Source of the DNA: Lutjanus erythropterus | Taxonomy: Eukaryota > Chordata > Actinopteri > Lutjaniformes > Lutjanidae | Assembly (NCBI GenBank): GCA_020091685.1 | Contig: CM034592.1 | Location: 38,904,705-38,968,704 of the forward strand | DNA length: 64,000 nt | Direction of reading: 5' to 3' | Part shown: positions 23,940-36,158 of the stretch, in pieces | How the letters are laid out: each line of letters begins with the position of its first letter | How positions within the stretch are numbered: the stretch's first letter is position 1 | Notes under the pieces: model-generated | What the model saw: only the letters and a program-made list of their open reading frames with translations | What the model was told of the DNA's origin: nothing | Database searches by the model: none | Program-made: the position numbers and the translations under genes

Positions 23940-24430
23940 ATTAAAAAAGCCGACATCCGGGGCCGACACTACGGTTTTTCAGAGGCTGTAGCTGGCTCAG
24001 TTATAAAGGTATATATAGTGTATGAGTATGTGAAACTACAAGACCTAAGACATCCACTGGTACCATCCATGTCATGCTAGCTTGTCGGGTAGGAGGCTAA
24101 AGAACACTAACAAAATTAGGGTACATTTTTGTGAGTGAAAAAATGGCTGGCCATTTTCAAAGGGGTCCCACGAACTCTCAGCTCACGCCGTCTCATTTAA
24201 TTTCATTCATGTTATTTATAAGAACAACACACACATTAATCAACATTTCTGTAAATGTTCCGGCGTTAGTCAGCTGGTTAATTTTCAACTACGGTACCTA
24301 TAAAATTAAAATAGGTTGTACGGGTCTCCCCTTTACAATAAATGCCCACTTTGATCATACGGCTTTGGGCAAAAGTGTTTTGCATGCAGCATAAATGTTT
24401 TATTTTCACCTATTCTTAAAATGGTATTTG
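23940..24430 (+). repeat. Dispersed teleost repeat ('gctagcttgtcgggtaggag')
   Basis: Phrases 'gctgtagctggctcagtta', 'catgctagcttgtcgggtag', 'aaaaaatggctggccatttt' and 'gggtctcccctttacaataa' match, in order, a dispersed repeat I recall from teleost genomes. No coding capacity; the 87-codon frame inside is incidental. Confidence 0.55.
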
Positions 24431-25609
24431 AATATGCCTGCATTTATAGGTCCATGGGCTTCTAGTTATAGGTAAAAGTGTGGGTGTGAGATTAGTATGG
24501 TGGGAGTTTTCTCAATAACACCTGATTACTTGCAATATAGAGCTTTCAATCATAACCAGCAAAGCTGCTATTTCAGTATAAATGTCAGTTCATATTCAGT
24601 TGTATCTAAAAATATCCATTTTTCATTGTGTTGTGTACTTTCAGCAACGAATGACAGATAATCGTACACAAAAGGCAACCATTTACTGCAGACTGCTGTT
24701 AGACACTGAGCACAATTAGCTGGTAATTAGCCTGATCAGCCACGGTCAGTAATCACACATTATTATATCATTAATCAAACCAATAACTAACAACAGTCAA
24801 CATCAAACAACTTTAGCAGTTACCTGGTGTTTCTGTAATCATACCCCCAAAAAAATTTTTAGCAACTAAACTTCCCTGTGCTCTTCTGGAGAGATATTAC
24901 ACCAAACTCCCTTTAAAAAACATGAAATATTAACTATTTCTTATATGTTCATTTAAACGCATATATCTACAAACACAAAATACAAGTGTCAAAATATCAA
25001 TAGCACTCTTGTCAATTCGGCATCAATATAATTCATAACGAAACCGTATTTCCATACAAACTTTTCATTCTGTCGCCTCAACTCGGTACCAGCCCCAGGT
25101 GTTTTGTTGTTTGTTTGTTTGTTTTCTGCAGTGGAAAAGTTTTTGCCATGGCAGAGCTCAAATCTTCAAAAATAGCAACATTACATGTTCAAAAAGTGGG
25201 AACGCAAAAGCAGTCATTCAGTCCCCCAGGTCTGATAATGGGGGTGCAGCAGCTCTGTTTGCTCTGTTGCTCTGGCAACTCTTCATACACCACAAAGCAA
25301 TAATGCTTAGAGCATCCAAATGACCAGCAGCAGCTTTGATACTACTTAATATATATCAACATCATGACTGTTCATTGTTTGCCTTGGAAACAGCAGTTGA
25401 CAAAACAATCTCAAATCAAGACACACACAGTCACTTTCTACCCTGTCATACAGTCTTAATGAGCACATGAAGACTACTCAGTTGTTATGGAAATTCTGAT
25501 GTTTAGATACACCATAATTATAAGCAATTTCAGGACTTCTTAAGAGCTCTGAAACCAGCAGGTAACTGAACTTTGATTTCACCTGATTGACGTTGGAAAC
25601 TCAGCTAAA
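24431..25609. other. Unique-looking stretch, nothing recognised
   Basis: No gene or element is named. AT-rich; a (GTTT)n run lies at about 25100-25125. Confidence 0.5.
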
Positions 25610-25850
25610 GGTTATCAGAGGTGACTGGGCTGGACTCGCTTCGGTTCTTGAAGCTGTTTCGCCTCTCATCCAGGAGGCTTCTTCAGTTCTACCTTGAGAG
25701 ATATGTGACTCATGGACCCACCCCTCAGTCAATTGAACTGTTAGGGTCACCTGTGTAAATCTGTTAGAATAAGCTGCTTGCGACCAACACACGTTTTTCT
25801 GGTGAGGTTGGGCTGCATCGTCCATTCCTGTATTGTGCAATGATGATATA
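25610..25850 (-). mobile_element. 3'-terminal fragment of a teleost retroelement
   Basis: The complement contains 'actgaagaagcctcctgg', 'atgagaggcgaaacagcttc' and 'aagaaccgaagcgag', the tail phrase of a retroelement family seen repeatedly in teleost genomes. A 79-codon open frame crosses it (ending ...TEEASWMRGETASRTEASPA...), consistent with the last codons of an old polyprotein. I cannot decide between LINE and Penelope-like origin. A second tail in the opposite orientation is at 28855-28930. Confidence 0.5.
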
Positions 25851-28139
25851 TGACCTTGATTCCTTTATAATCACATTATAATCACAGCTAATACGACTGC
25901 TGAACACACAAGAAAGGATCAATATTTAACTATTTTTAAAAAAAAAATCCACAATGATTTTTCTGACGTTTCACAAAAACAACAAGAATTCGGCGAGTAT
26001 CTGGCACCGCGTGGCGATGTGCGCAACTTCTTCTTATCCAAAGACGTCTGATGATCACAGCAGCCCTCACACAGATCCTCTCCCTTTATATCTCCAAACA
26101 ACATGTTGAATCTGACAGGTAGGAGAAACTTTCTGAGCAGCTAACTTTCATTGGGAAAAGAGTTGGCATGGGGTTGGCAACACAGCATGGGGTTGTTTTG
26201 TTACAGTAAACTGGAGACAAGCTGAGCCACAAATATGCTAAACTGACTATTTCTTTTGTTCGGGACTTTGAGCGTAATTGATCCACGGCTGCAGCGGCTG
26301 CAAGACGGAGAAGAGAAAGATTGTCATCTCCCCTGATCTCTGCCTTCTCTGCAGGAAAAAGGCCTGGTGACTTTGTGGTTCACCACAAGGCAATTTATTT
26401 ACAGCCCTCCACTTGTGGCTGTGTAAATATTCTTCATGAGAGAGGAGGCTGTCACCAAAGAACTGCACTTCATCAAAAACAACCCTTTCTTGTCAGGGGC
26501 TAATGTGAAGGTGTATATCACACCAGGCGTCCGCCCTCTGAGTAGTGAGACGCAGGGATTGTGGCATTGTAGCGAGTAATAGGGCTCCCAGAGGGACTCT
26601 ACACCTCCACTGACTGTGAGTCTCTTTCAGTTAGGAAAGAACTTGTAGTCTTTCTTGGCAGCAGCTGCAGGAGGCAGTGGGACTATTGTTGTACAATAGC
26701 CTACAATGGCAATGAGTATTTATTGGGGTAGACTTGAGGATTCTTGCTGCTTATTACATCATACAGATTGTTCATGTCAGAAGCCCCCCCAAAGGCGGGT
26801 CACGCTGTGTGTCTAGAGATGAAATTTCTAACCAGTTACAGAATGACATATCTTTCTCACTATAACAGTAGTCATAACTGTAATGGTGAATAAGGGAAAT
26901 AACCATCCATAATTTTTCTGTGTTGCCTGTGACTAGCCTGAAGTTTTCAGCGTGACCTCCTTAAGGAGCTGTTATTGGATTAGACTGTCATGCCACCGGA
27001 CGGATGCGTGATCAAACACTTTTATTCTCCTCAGCAGTCTTTATTACACACAATCTTTGGGGGGATGACTCATAAAAAGCTGTTATGAATCACTTACAGA
27101 TGGATGCTTAGCCCGCAGTTAGAAATGGACAGTACAATATGAGATAGAGGCTTCTAATTTGATTTCATTATGTGACTATTGTGCCATTATCAGGTTGCTT
27201 TCGTCAGGTTGTGAACCATTAGAGTGGTTCTCGAAGCTATTTTCTTTCTATAGTCTCTAAATGGAGGCCTAGATGAGGCCTGTGGTCTATTTAGAGGGAC
27301 CTCCTGGGGGCTAATGAGCTCACCACTCAAGGATGCATAATTTAACCATATGCCTCATTCCATGACTCTAAATGCTACGATATTTGAAATATTCATAGGT
27401 TGTTTAAGCTGGTACATTTATAGATCAGTTTACATCTTCAAGAGGTCAAAGCAGTTCAACCAATGTAATCGTCTCGCATGGTCAGACCTCCATTCTCACA
27501 CTTCATTTTCAGTGCTGGAGAAATGTCTGGCTGAACCCATTATCATGCTGGTATAGGGGTGAGACCTGCCCCAGCTTGTTTGTGTTTCTTTAAATCAATC
27601 GCAGTTGCCTAGAGCCGAGCTAAGGCCAAATAGTGTTGGGGCAACTTGCTTTGGATGATCATTTGCATGAAGGGAGGCGAGCCGTGGCAGAGTGCCACAT
27701 AAAACAGTTGAATATATATGTCGATGGTGTGATAGGATTTTTACTGATAAAAAAGAAAAATCTAGCTTGATCACTGGTACCCTAGAGATTGATGCTGTCT
27801 GTACTTACACTGTGGAGAAGCTCACTGGACTTGTTATATCCAGAGATGCTTTAGTAGCTGTATGTCGCTCTTGCAGAGTGTAATTAAACTGATATCAAGT
27901 TTTCATCCAAACTTGCCATTTTCAGGGTGTAGGTTGCTCGCTCAGAAGTTGTTGTAACACAGATACTGGGAGGGGAGGACAATTCCAGCTTGACTTGGCA
28001 GCCAATGGCAGGCTTATGCCCAAAATACATGGAAGTCAGATGCAGCACAACAGTCTGACATATCATGCCTGCGGCAGAATGTGTCCAATACAAATTGCTG
28101 AAGCTGGTACGCTGACCTTACTACTCCAGCCTTCAAGGT
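25851..28139. other. Unique block; possible conserved non-coding DNA at 26930-27560
   Basis: No gene is recognised. 26930-27560 has no repeat wording and contains ordered AT-rich motifs of enhancer-like character. Conservation cannot be judged from one sequence. Confidence 0.35.
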
Positions 28140-28640
28140 CAACGCGGCCTCGATTGCGTCGATTTGCCCTGCAGAACATCAGGAAGATTAGACCGTACCT
28201 GTCTGAGCATGCAGCACAGCTCCTGGTACAAGCTCTCATAATATCAAGCATTGACTACTGCAACTCCCTACTGGCAGGTCTCCACGCATGTACGGTCAAA
28301 CCTCTGCAGATGATCCAGAACGCAGCGGCACGTCTGGTTTTCAGCCAGCTCAAAACAGCACGCCACCCCACTGTTCAGATCGCTTCACTGGCTTCGAGCT
28401 GCTGCCCGCATCACATTCAAAACCCTGACACTCGCCTACAAATCAGCAACTAAACCAGCTCCCGCATGCCTGAACTCCCTCAGTCAGGGCTACAATCCCT
28501 TCTGCTCACATCACTCTGCCGATGAAAGACGTCTGACACAACCACAAGAACACGGCCCTGGTCTCCTTCATTTTGTACTTCCCTGGTGATGGAACCAGTC
28601 ACCAAACTCTGTTCAATCAATTAAAAAAAAATTAAAATAG
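28140..28640 (+). pseudogene. L2-clade LINE, 3' end of reverse transcriptase, frameshifted
   Basis: The frame at 27995-28453 reads FALQNIRKIRPYL, then LLVQALIISSIDYCNSLLAG and MIQNAAARLVF, the thumb/connection region just after the reverse transcriptase palm of L2/Maui-type LINEs. The match starts at about 28140; the first 48 codons of that open frame are not LINE-like. A +1 frameshift near 28385 moves the coding line to 28386-28589, where HWLRAAARITFKTLTLAYKS continues and ends at a TGA (28587-28589). An A-rich 'aattaaaaaaaaatt' follows. 5'-truncated and dead. Family usual length is several kilobases; only the last 150 or so codons remain. Confidence 0.85.
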
Positions 28641-28854
28641 AGCATGGAAGCTGTGCTCACACTGCACGAGTGTAGGCAATAATAAATGTAGAGGTTGCCC
28701 GATGATGCCAACTACATTTGAAGGGGCCTGAGAACTCTCAAGATATAACACAATAACTGGGTTTCAATTTTAGGTTTAACAAAGGAGAGCAGTATGTAGT
28801 AAACCAAGAATAAAGACTGGAGAAGAGTGGCACAAAAAGACAAAGATAAAATAG

Positions 28855-28930
28855 CTGAACTGAAAAAGCCTCTTGGATAAGAGGCAGAGTCCACTTGCCT
28901 GCGACAATCTTTTCTACGAACACCATGACC
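28855..28930 (+). mobile_element. Retroelement tail fragment, opposite orientation to 25610-25850
   Basis: 'aactgaaaaagcctcttgga', 'taagaggcagagtcc', then 'acttgcctgcgacaatc' correspond to the tail phrase at 25610-25850 in complement, with a short internal deletion where 'gaaacgtcttcaagaa' would be expected. Confidence 0.45.
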
Positions 28931-31900
28931 CGGATGACTGAGAACCTTCAGACATTTTTAAAGCCAGTCCACTTAACAGCTGATGAGGGTAAAAATAACT
29001 TAAACTTATTCTAAAGTTATTCTAAAATTAAGCTACAAAACTATTAACAAATAGACACCTCATAAACTGATGGACCTAGGATATTTTAAGCTAATAACCA
29101 AGTCCCTGGTCAGCGAGCAGATCCTCTAGATGGTGAGCAGCTCCTTCCAGCACAGCCGCGGGTCGCATCGCTTCATCAGGAAAAAATTGGCTAGTGCTGC
29201 GCAGAGATCTACCAGGAACCTCCAGTGAGGCAGACACCAGTACATTCATCGTATCATAGAAACTTTGTTACTCTCACAACATTAATACACCCTCCTTTCA
29301 CCTGCAGCTCCTTTTTCCTGGTTGCCGATTGGTTCCTCTGTGTCATGTCTCCGACTGCAAATTGGCTGTACCGGCCATCAGTCCTATTACTCAATCAGGT
29401 TAATTGTCTACTCTGTTTCACATCACAGTGCATTCTGAGATGGGAAGTTGTTATTCCGACTTCAGTGCGTTCATGTGCTTTTAAGTCTAGACACTCAGAC
29501 CTGTAGACAGCAACTAACAGTTCCGACACTATATTACAAATCATATGTGACCAAAAAATGGTATCCTAGTTGTTGGTCTAACTTGAGTTGGTGTTCACAT
29601 GAATTTTCCCAGTGGGAAAATAAATTTTCCGATATGAGACACCACATGTAAAGCCATTTAATCTTGTAGGTTGTACAGTACGGCTGAGAAACAAACTACA
29701 ACACACAAACTGCACAATCCGGAGACAGTGATTTTAAACCTAATTAAGGTTAAATAATCTAAAAGGCAATAAATATACATGCAAAACAAAAATATGACAG
29801 CAATGCATGCGAAAACACATCAAAATACTCTGCCAGGTGACTAGGTCTCTCCAAAAGATATAAACTACATATTTCTGTGTAAAAAAAAAACAAAAAAACA
29901 AGTACTATGAGTTTTAAAATGATTAAAATAAATACCTTGTTGTAATAGAGGCAATGCCACTCAGCAGAGAAGCCATCTGGGTGTTTTTACATTGTACATT
30001 AAAGTTAATCAATAAAATCAATGTGTATGCATGTTCCTGTAGTTAAAACAATCTAGTTAATTCAGTAACAGTTAATAGCCTACACTTCCAGACCATGCAT
30101 AACTGCATTATCGCTCGGCAAAAGACTCAATATATGCAGACACTGAGGCAGATCATCTGTGTGCACAAACCTTATCAGAAAACTCGGCTGGCGTACAGCA
30201 GCACGGTACAAAGACGGAGTCACTGTAGCAGGTAAAAATCCCTGCTCCACTCTGCCTACGTGACGCATCCCGTCTGTAATACATGTATTTCAGCCATATC
30301 CACTGCCTACTTCCTTTGAGTCAGACTACTTAAATGTAATGAGTTGGCAACATAACAGTTTTGTATCCCCAAATCTATCAATAACCATTATAACTAAAGT
30401 TATACTGATACTTTCTACATAAAAAAAAAACACAGGCTCCCTTACGGGATGCCTTAGACCTCCAAGGCACCATCAGATCAAAAAAAAAAAGTTGAATGAT
30501 TATCAGCTCACGCTGCTGTGCACACACACACATACACAGAGACACACACACTATTAAATTAGAGGATTTGCAATCGACATGAGACAATATCTTAAGTGGG
30601 TTGTGCATGACTTCTCATTCGAGTAAATCTGAAAATATTAATTTGTGCCTTAGGTAATGACGATGTGTTTATAATCTCTCAACTTACACAGCAGGATCAA
30701 TAATCACCACTCACGCTTTAACAGCCCACTTTGTTATCCCCCCTGCTCTTTGTATTAACATGTACAGTATTATGTATTCTGCTTATTAATGAAAACCATG
30801 AGAAATATTTGTGCCTTGTAATTATGTGAAGCACATTCTTACTGGGCTGTTCAGAAGAAGAAACCAGCACTTCGACAAAATACGACTGGTAAAGAGGGAC
30901 AATGCCTCTCATCACACAGCCCACCCCTTCACTGCATCATCAAGAGGATAATAGCACCTTTGCTGCTGATGATGCAAATGCAACACAACTTGAAAACAAA
31001 ATGATAATTGCCCCGTAAAATATGCGTATTGTCCCAAGCATCAGTAGACCCTTTTGTGCATATTCATAAAAAAGATTCATGTGGGGCGATGACTCAGAGT
31101 TGTGCTGCTGTGATAACCGAACACAGAAACAGAAATTACATGGACTGTAATTAAAGTGAGTCAGTTCATTCACAAGCTTCTTGAGGAATTCAGCGCCCAC
31201 AGCGGTCAGCGGCATGAAGAGGTCACCTCGTGTCATCATCGTTTTGTGGTCATTTCATCTACAACAGCAACAAGCTGACGAATCTGCTGATGCGTTTCGT
31301 CGTAAAGCTTCCATCAGAGCATGAAGTACGCCAGGACTCCACATTCAAACCCAAAACACACCAAGAGATCCAGCTTTGAATCATGATCAGAGTCCATCTC
31401 TCACTCAGTTGGGTATGTAAATTCAGCAAGTTTTACATACTCTGGATCCAAGTCTGGGTGTTCTGGTCTAACCTCAGTGGAAGAAGGAACTGTTCAAGAT
31501 TTATATCGCCAAGATAACTTCTCTAATTTTTTGTGAAAAATTTAAACTATCAAATCATAATTTATTTAAATATTTTCAGATCAGACACTGGGTCTGCAGT
31601 AGTTACACAGACTTCTGGCTCTGGTAGCTCAAGCATGCCTCCACATGTCTAATAAAGCTACTAGATGGAGCGTTCATCTTTCAGATCATTTTGAGACCTA
31701 AGCTGATATATTTTGCTTTTTTTTAACTTTCAAATTTGTCCATTAAACATATTTGTTATTGACCACCCAACCAAACAAAACACACACATTTATTGTTGCT
31801 TTACGGAACCTTTAAGAAAACAAAAGCATTTTGGTAAAGGTTGAGAAAAGACTGTTGTTTTGTCTTGCGATTCAACACACTGCAGACTTTTTCTGTATTA

Positions 31901-32080
31901 AACCAAGACCATGATCTTTCCTCAGTCCTAACCAAGTGTTATCAGTGTCTAAACAGAACAAATTATGGCCCCACTTAGAGTAAAACAGATGATAAAGCAG
32001 AGTAATCTTTAGGGCATGGCTACTTAGTGACTGCGTCATGCTTAGTGACTCCTTCATGCCCAAATCGCAATACATCACCC
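28931..32080. other. Unique-looking stretch
   Basis: No gene is recognised. A-rich runs at 29881-29900, 30421-30430 and 30481-30490. 30770-31250 lacks repeat wording and may be regulatory. A short motif shared with two other sites lies at 31784-31813. Confidence 0.4.
31784..31813 (-). repeat. Shared terminal motif 'taaagcaacaataaat' (copy 1)
   Basis: The complement reads 'ttaaaggttccgtaaagc' + 'aacaataaatg'. The same phrase occurs on the plus strand at 40994-41026 and 42309-42342. Probably one terminus of a dispersed MITE whose other end is not identified. Confidence 0.5.
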
Positions 32081-32195
32081 ACCAGCTCCACGCTCATTTC
32101 GATATTGTGCATGCTCTGGTTGCAAAAAACCAAGATGGCAACCCCCATAATGCCAACCTCAAGGCTTCAAAAAGGTGAACCAGTCTGTGACGCCA
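32081..32195 (+). repeat. Left arm of a dispersed inverted pair
   Basis: 'accagctccacgctc', 'gtgcatgctctggttgcaaa', 'ataatgccaacctcaagg', 'cttcaaaaaggtgaacc'. It matches the complement of 32646-32772 in the same order, at roughly 75% by eye. The wording is that of a percomorph repeat with 'gccaaactcaaggcttcaaaatgg'. Confidence 0.6.
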
Positions 32196-32645
32196 CGTTG
32201 GGTTCACACTTACCCTACCTTGTGCCTCAGTTAAATGTTCCTAAGGTACCATCGATCAATTATTTTTCTTCCACAGCTCTGATTTAGAGGAGAGTTGAGG
32301 CTGTGCTCCAACCATAAGTTAACATGTTGAATTTCTTGTATAAGTATGACATACCACTAGCCAGCATGAGAGCTAACAGAGTGTCCTACTGAATTGCTCA
32401 CATTGTCTCTTTTGTTCCATCACCTTGAGAGTGATGTGATGCAGCGTGAGTGTGTGAGGACCATGGCAACATCGGCCAACTGATTATACAGTGGAAATAA
32501 AGTTCTTTATCCAACATGTTTTTACACCAATCTGAGGCAGGCTTGAACAAAATGAAATTTATTCTAAGCACTTTAAGGCACCGTGTTGGGAATTCTTTCC
32601 TTGAAGCAAATGCACTAACCAGAGACTGTTTAACCATAGATAGTA

Positions 32646-32772
32646 GTTTGGTTTGTGAACTACCATTTTGCAGTCTTGAGTTTGGCATTATTGGGGTTGA
32701 AATCTTGTTTGTTTTGTGGTTTTTTTTGCAGCCAGTGCATGCATAGTACAGACGAGAGCATGGAGCTGGTCT
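32646..32772 (-). repeat. Right arm of a dispersed inverted pair
   Basis: Its complement reads 'accagctccatgctc', 'gcatgcactggctgcaaaaa', 'ataatgccaaactcaagac', 'gcaaaatggtagttcac', pairing with 32081-32195. The arms are separated by 450 bp of sequence without recognisable content. Confidence 0.6.
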
Positions 32773-33007
32773 GGACATACCAGGCCTTGGGGCAGTCCTT
32801 GTTTTGGCTCGTCCATTCAGCAGGAAATAATGGCGCCTGCCTGGTTGTGGTCTCTCATATTGTAACTAATCAGTCACTAAGATATGTTTCCTGAAAACAT
32901 TTTAAGGAATAAATAGGCAAGGTAGTAACACAATCTTGATCCATATTGGATCAATACTTGATCTGAGTTTGGTGAGCCCTGTGTGAGAAGTAGGGTCATT
33001 TTCGGTG

Positions 33008-33130
33008 ACCTGGTTGCCCGGTTGGTAGAGCTTTTGCCCCATGTATGGAGGCTGTAGGTCCTCTGCAGCAGCAGCCATGGGTTCAATTCCTGCCTAACCC
33101 AAAACCCTAACCCTAACCCTGTCTATGTGT
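33008..33130 (+). mobile_element. Degenerate tRNA-derived SINE
   Basis: A box-like 'ttgcccggttggtagagc' (33014-33031), B box ggttcaattcc (33080-33090), and 'ctctgcagcagcagcc' immediately before the B box, as in the other two SINEs of the window. The tail is replaced by CCCTAA repeats and then unique sequence, so the SINE is truncated just 3' of the tRNA head. Confidence 0.7.
33103..33120. repeat. Interstitial telomere-like repeat (CCCTAA)
   Basis: Three perfect AACCCT units in a row, preceded by 'taacccaa'. It abuts the truncated end of the SINE head. Confidence 0.85.
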
Positions 33131-35187
33131 AAAACCCTCTGCTCCACATCGTCACACATTACAACCCGACGCAGAAACATGTCTCAAAGGGGTTTGTATG
33201 CCCTTTATTGATTGATCAAACATGCTATAACTAAGAGCCTCTGACATGGACCTGCATGCACGTATGATATGGTGCATTACTCTATCAGTCTTCCCAACTC
33301 TGGACCACTCTTTGAGTAGAGAAATGACGATGGCATGACCAAACTTTGTTCCCTTCGTATAGGACATGATACCTTCTCTCACTAAATTTGTTGTTATTGC
33401 AGTTCCCGTCGTGATAGCTTACAGATGGATATACACACTTCAAACTCCTGGTAATTCCCGTCTGGAAGGGGGAGCCCCAGCCTGCTAACATCTGTTTAGA
33501 TACAGTGTCAGCCGCAGTGTTTCTTTGCCCACGGCAATACTGCAAAATCAAATGCAGCTAGCTGGGCAACTGAGTGATGATAAAATGCCCCTAGTTAACA
33601 TGACACAAGGGATTTTTGTCCATTATGCCGATACAGGTATCCTCTGGAATTTGACAGTCCATTTGAGAGCAAGGAGGACTTGTCTCCTTACAGCTGATAG
33701 AGAAGAGCACTTAAATCTTAGCTGCTGTCATTTGTCCCTGCAATAAAGGAGGAAATGAATCAGTATCCTTCCGTCGCAAAGCACTTTCTCTTTCAGTCGG
33801 TCAAAAGATTCCTGGCATTCTGATGTCTATCGGTTATAAAACAGGCCTTTAAAATGTCCAACAGTATCTACAAAATCCTAAGAAACATCTCAAGTCTTTG
33901 AGATGGCCATCAGAGGTCATAGGTTCGTCGCAGCTCTCTGGGTTTACACTTTTCCCCTCAGCTGCACAACGAAGGAGAAGCAAATGGCATTTCTCTGCCT
34001 TGATCTTCAACCCTGTCTTTTCAAATTTGCAAGATTATTTGAGGTCATACATACACCCAGCCTCAAGCCATTGTACGTCTCTCGAGTAAGATCCTTGACG
34101 TGCGCACTCATGCTCTTTGAAACACTCTTCTTGCTGACCTCTGTGTACCGTGTGGGAGGTGTGGGTTAGTAAGGCTGAGTAACTAAGACGTTGTCAACAA
34201 AAGGTGGGTGGATTGATCCCATTGATACTTCGAGCATTGTGTCATGTTCTTCATAATGGATTCTGGTGTCAGGACTGACACCAAAAAAGGGATCACTCTG
34301 TCTTCTACATTGTACCATTAGTATTTCATCAAAGAGCAGAGTTGCGCGTGCAAACAATGCTCAGTTTGATCGTACACACTGATGGGTGAATGGAAGAGGA
34401 GCTTTGTTTGGAGATATGTCACAGCTGTGACTGAAAAAGTGTGTAATAAGAAGGCTGTTTGCTACAAATTCGTTCCAAAAAAAAAAAAACACCACAAGAA
34501 CTTGTAGCTGCAGCAGTAAAGGAGGGAAGAGAAAGAGAAGTAAAATGTCACAGCATTTAGACCCTCGACACAGAGACAGAGGCAACTGGCAGACTTTTCA
34601 GAGGCTCAAGCAGGAATATATCAGGTATGTAGAAGTTAAATTAATATTTTACTCTAAGTGTATCTTCAGCATTGGTTGATTTTACATATTCAAACTGTAA
34701 TTGGTCATCAACTGTTGCTACATTAGCAGACCAGTTACCCTAAATATATATTCAGACATTCAAATAATATACTTGTCTCACTGAGATGTATTATCTAAAT
34801 TAGCCTAATCATTTTAATGCAATTGAAAAAAATAAACCTCACAGCCGAAATATGAAATGGTTGAACATAATAGTCTTTTAGTGTAAGGACTCCTACATTA
34901 GGGCTTATTTGGCCTATTGATGATGCATTCACCCCATAAATAATGATAAACTGCTCTCCTTTCCATGAAAGTACATAAGCCACTTTTAATAATAAAAAGT
35001 TCTGGTATTGGCCGTGAATTACTTGGTATCGTATCAAAACCATATTTTGTGATATCATCCACCCCTACTGTCAGCCATACATCATGTTGAACTACCTCTA
35101 TATTTATTATTACCTGTCTCTGCAAGCTGTAAGTCTTTCTTCCTGTAAATTATTTTTGGAACTGTGTCTAAGTACAATGAGAGACAC
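33131..35187. other. Unique-looking stretch, nothing recognised
   Basis: No gene, RNA or element is named. Short incidental frames only; none resembles a known protein. Confidence 0.45.
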
Positions 35188-36158
35188 TTAAAGGAGGGAT
35201 GAGTCATTTTGTAGAGAAGAGAGTTGATGTTTGAACATAACAGCCAAACAAACACACCCCTCCCTTCAGTCCCTCCTCAGAAGCCCCTCCTCTCAAATTC
35301 ATGAGCGTGCATTGCCAAGGAAACGACAGTAACAACCGAGCGATATGGCAGAATCCAGCCTGCAATTTCCAGGAGCCTCAGTGAGGGGAAGTAGTATTTT
35401 ATTGCGACGAAAATACAAGTGTGGAGAGCATGGGCGGGGGGGGCGAGAGATAGACCTGATGTCGACTCCTTCACTGGGAGGGGAGGTCAGAGTTTATGTT
35501 TCAAACTTTTGTGATTAAAATAAAGATTTACCTTCACTCCTGCTTCTCAACCTGTCTGCAGCAGCGACCCACAGAAGAGTCAGAGACCCGTTTGCCAACT
35601 AGAGGAGAGCCCAGGGTTTAGTTTTTTAAAGTTTTGGGATTAAAATGAGGATTTATTTTCACTCCTGCTTCTCAACCTGTCTGCAGCAGCGACCCACGGA
35701 TTAGCTGACCGCACTCTGCTGTTTACAGTAAGTCAATTTGTCTCTCTGTCCATGTTGACTGCTACTGAAGGAGTTAGGTACAGTATTTTTATGACGTACA
35801 GAGTACAGAGTGGGAAAGATCCAGCTTCTCTGGTGAGTGTTGTCAGGCTGGCATATGCAGCAGGTGCCTGTCGGCCAGTGCTCGCTAACTGTTAGCATCT
35901 TGGTCATTAGCTTACGGCTGCCTGTTTGTGGTGAGTAAACACACACATGCTAGCAACTCTAGGTGAATAATCACTTCACTTTTGGTGTGAACCGCCCACA
36001 GTCAGTCACTCACTTACGTCATCCTCCTCCAGTCCTGCGTATGAGCACAAATGTCACTCGTTGCTGATTGGCTGAAACGGTGTTGTTTCAGCGCACACAC
36101 ACAGAGGGGATGTACACATACTCAGCCAATAAAGCTGTCTCTTATTCTGATCCTTTAA
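35188..36158. mobile_element. Candidate MITE bounded by TTAA, with internal tandem duplication
   Basis: The left end ttaaaggagggatgag and right end complement ttaaaggatcagaataagag share TTAAAGGA, and both sit on TTAA, as in elements that duplicate TTAA or a sub-site of it. The interior has 'gattggctgaaacgg' and GC-rich blocks. The inverted match beyond eight bases is weak, so boundaries are provisional. Confidence 0.35.
35488..35698 (+). repeat. Tandem duplication, 125-bp period
   Basis: 'cactcctgcttctcaacctg' + 'tctgcagcagcgacccac' occurs twice, and the preceding 'gattaaaa' anchors fall at 35513 and 35638, 125 bp apart. About 1.7 units are present. The near-identity of the two copies suggests a recent duplication relative to the surrounding relic. 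Confidence 0.85.

Noticed and set aside
33103-33120. Chromosome end
   Set aside because: Only three units, in the middle of the window and fused to a SINE.
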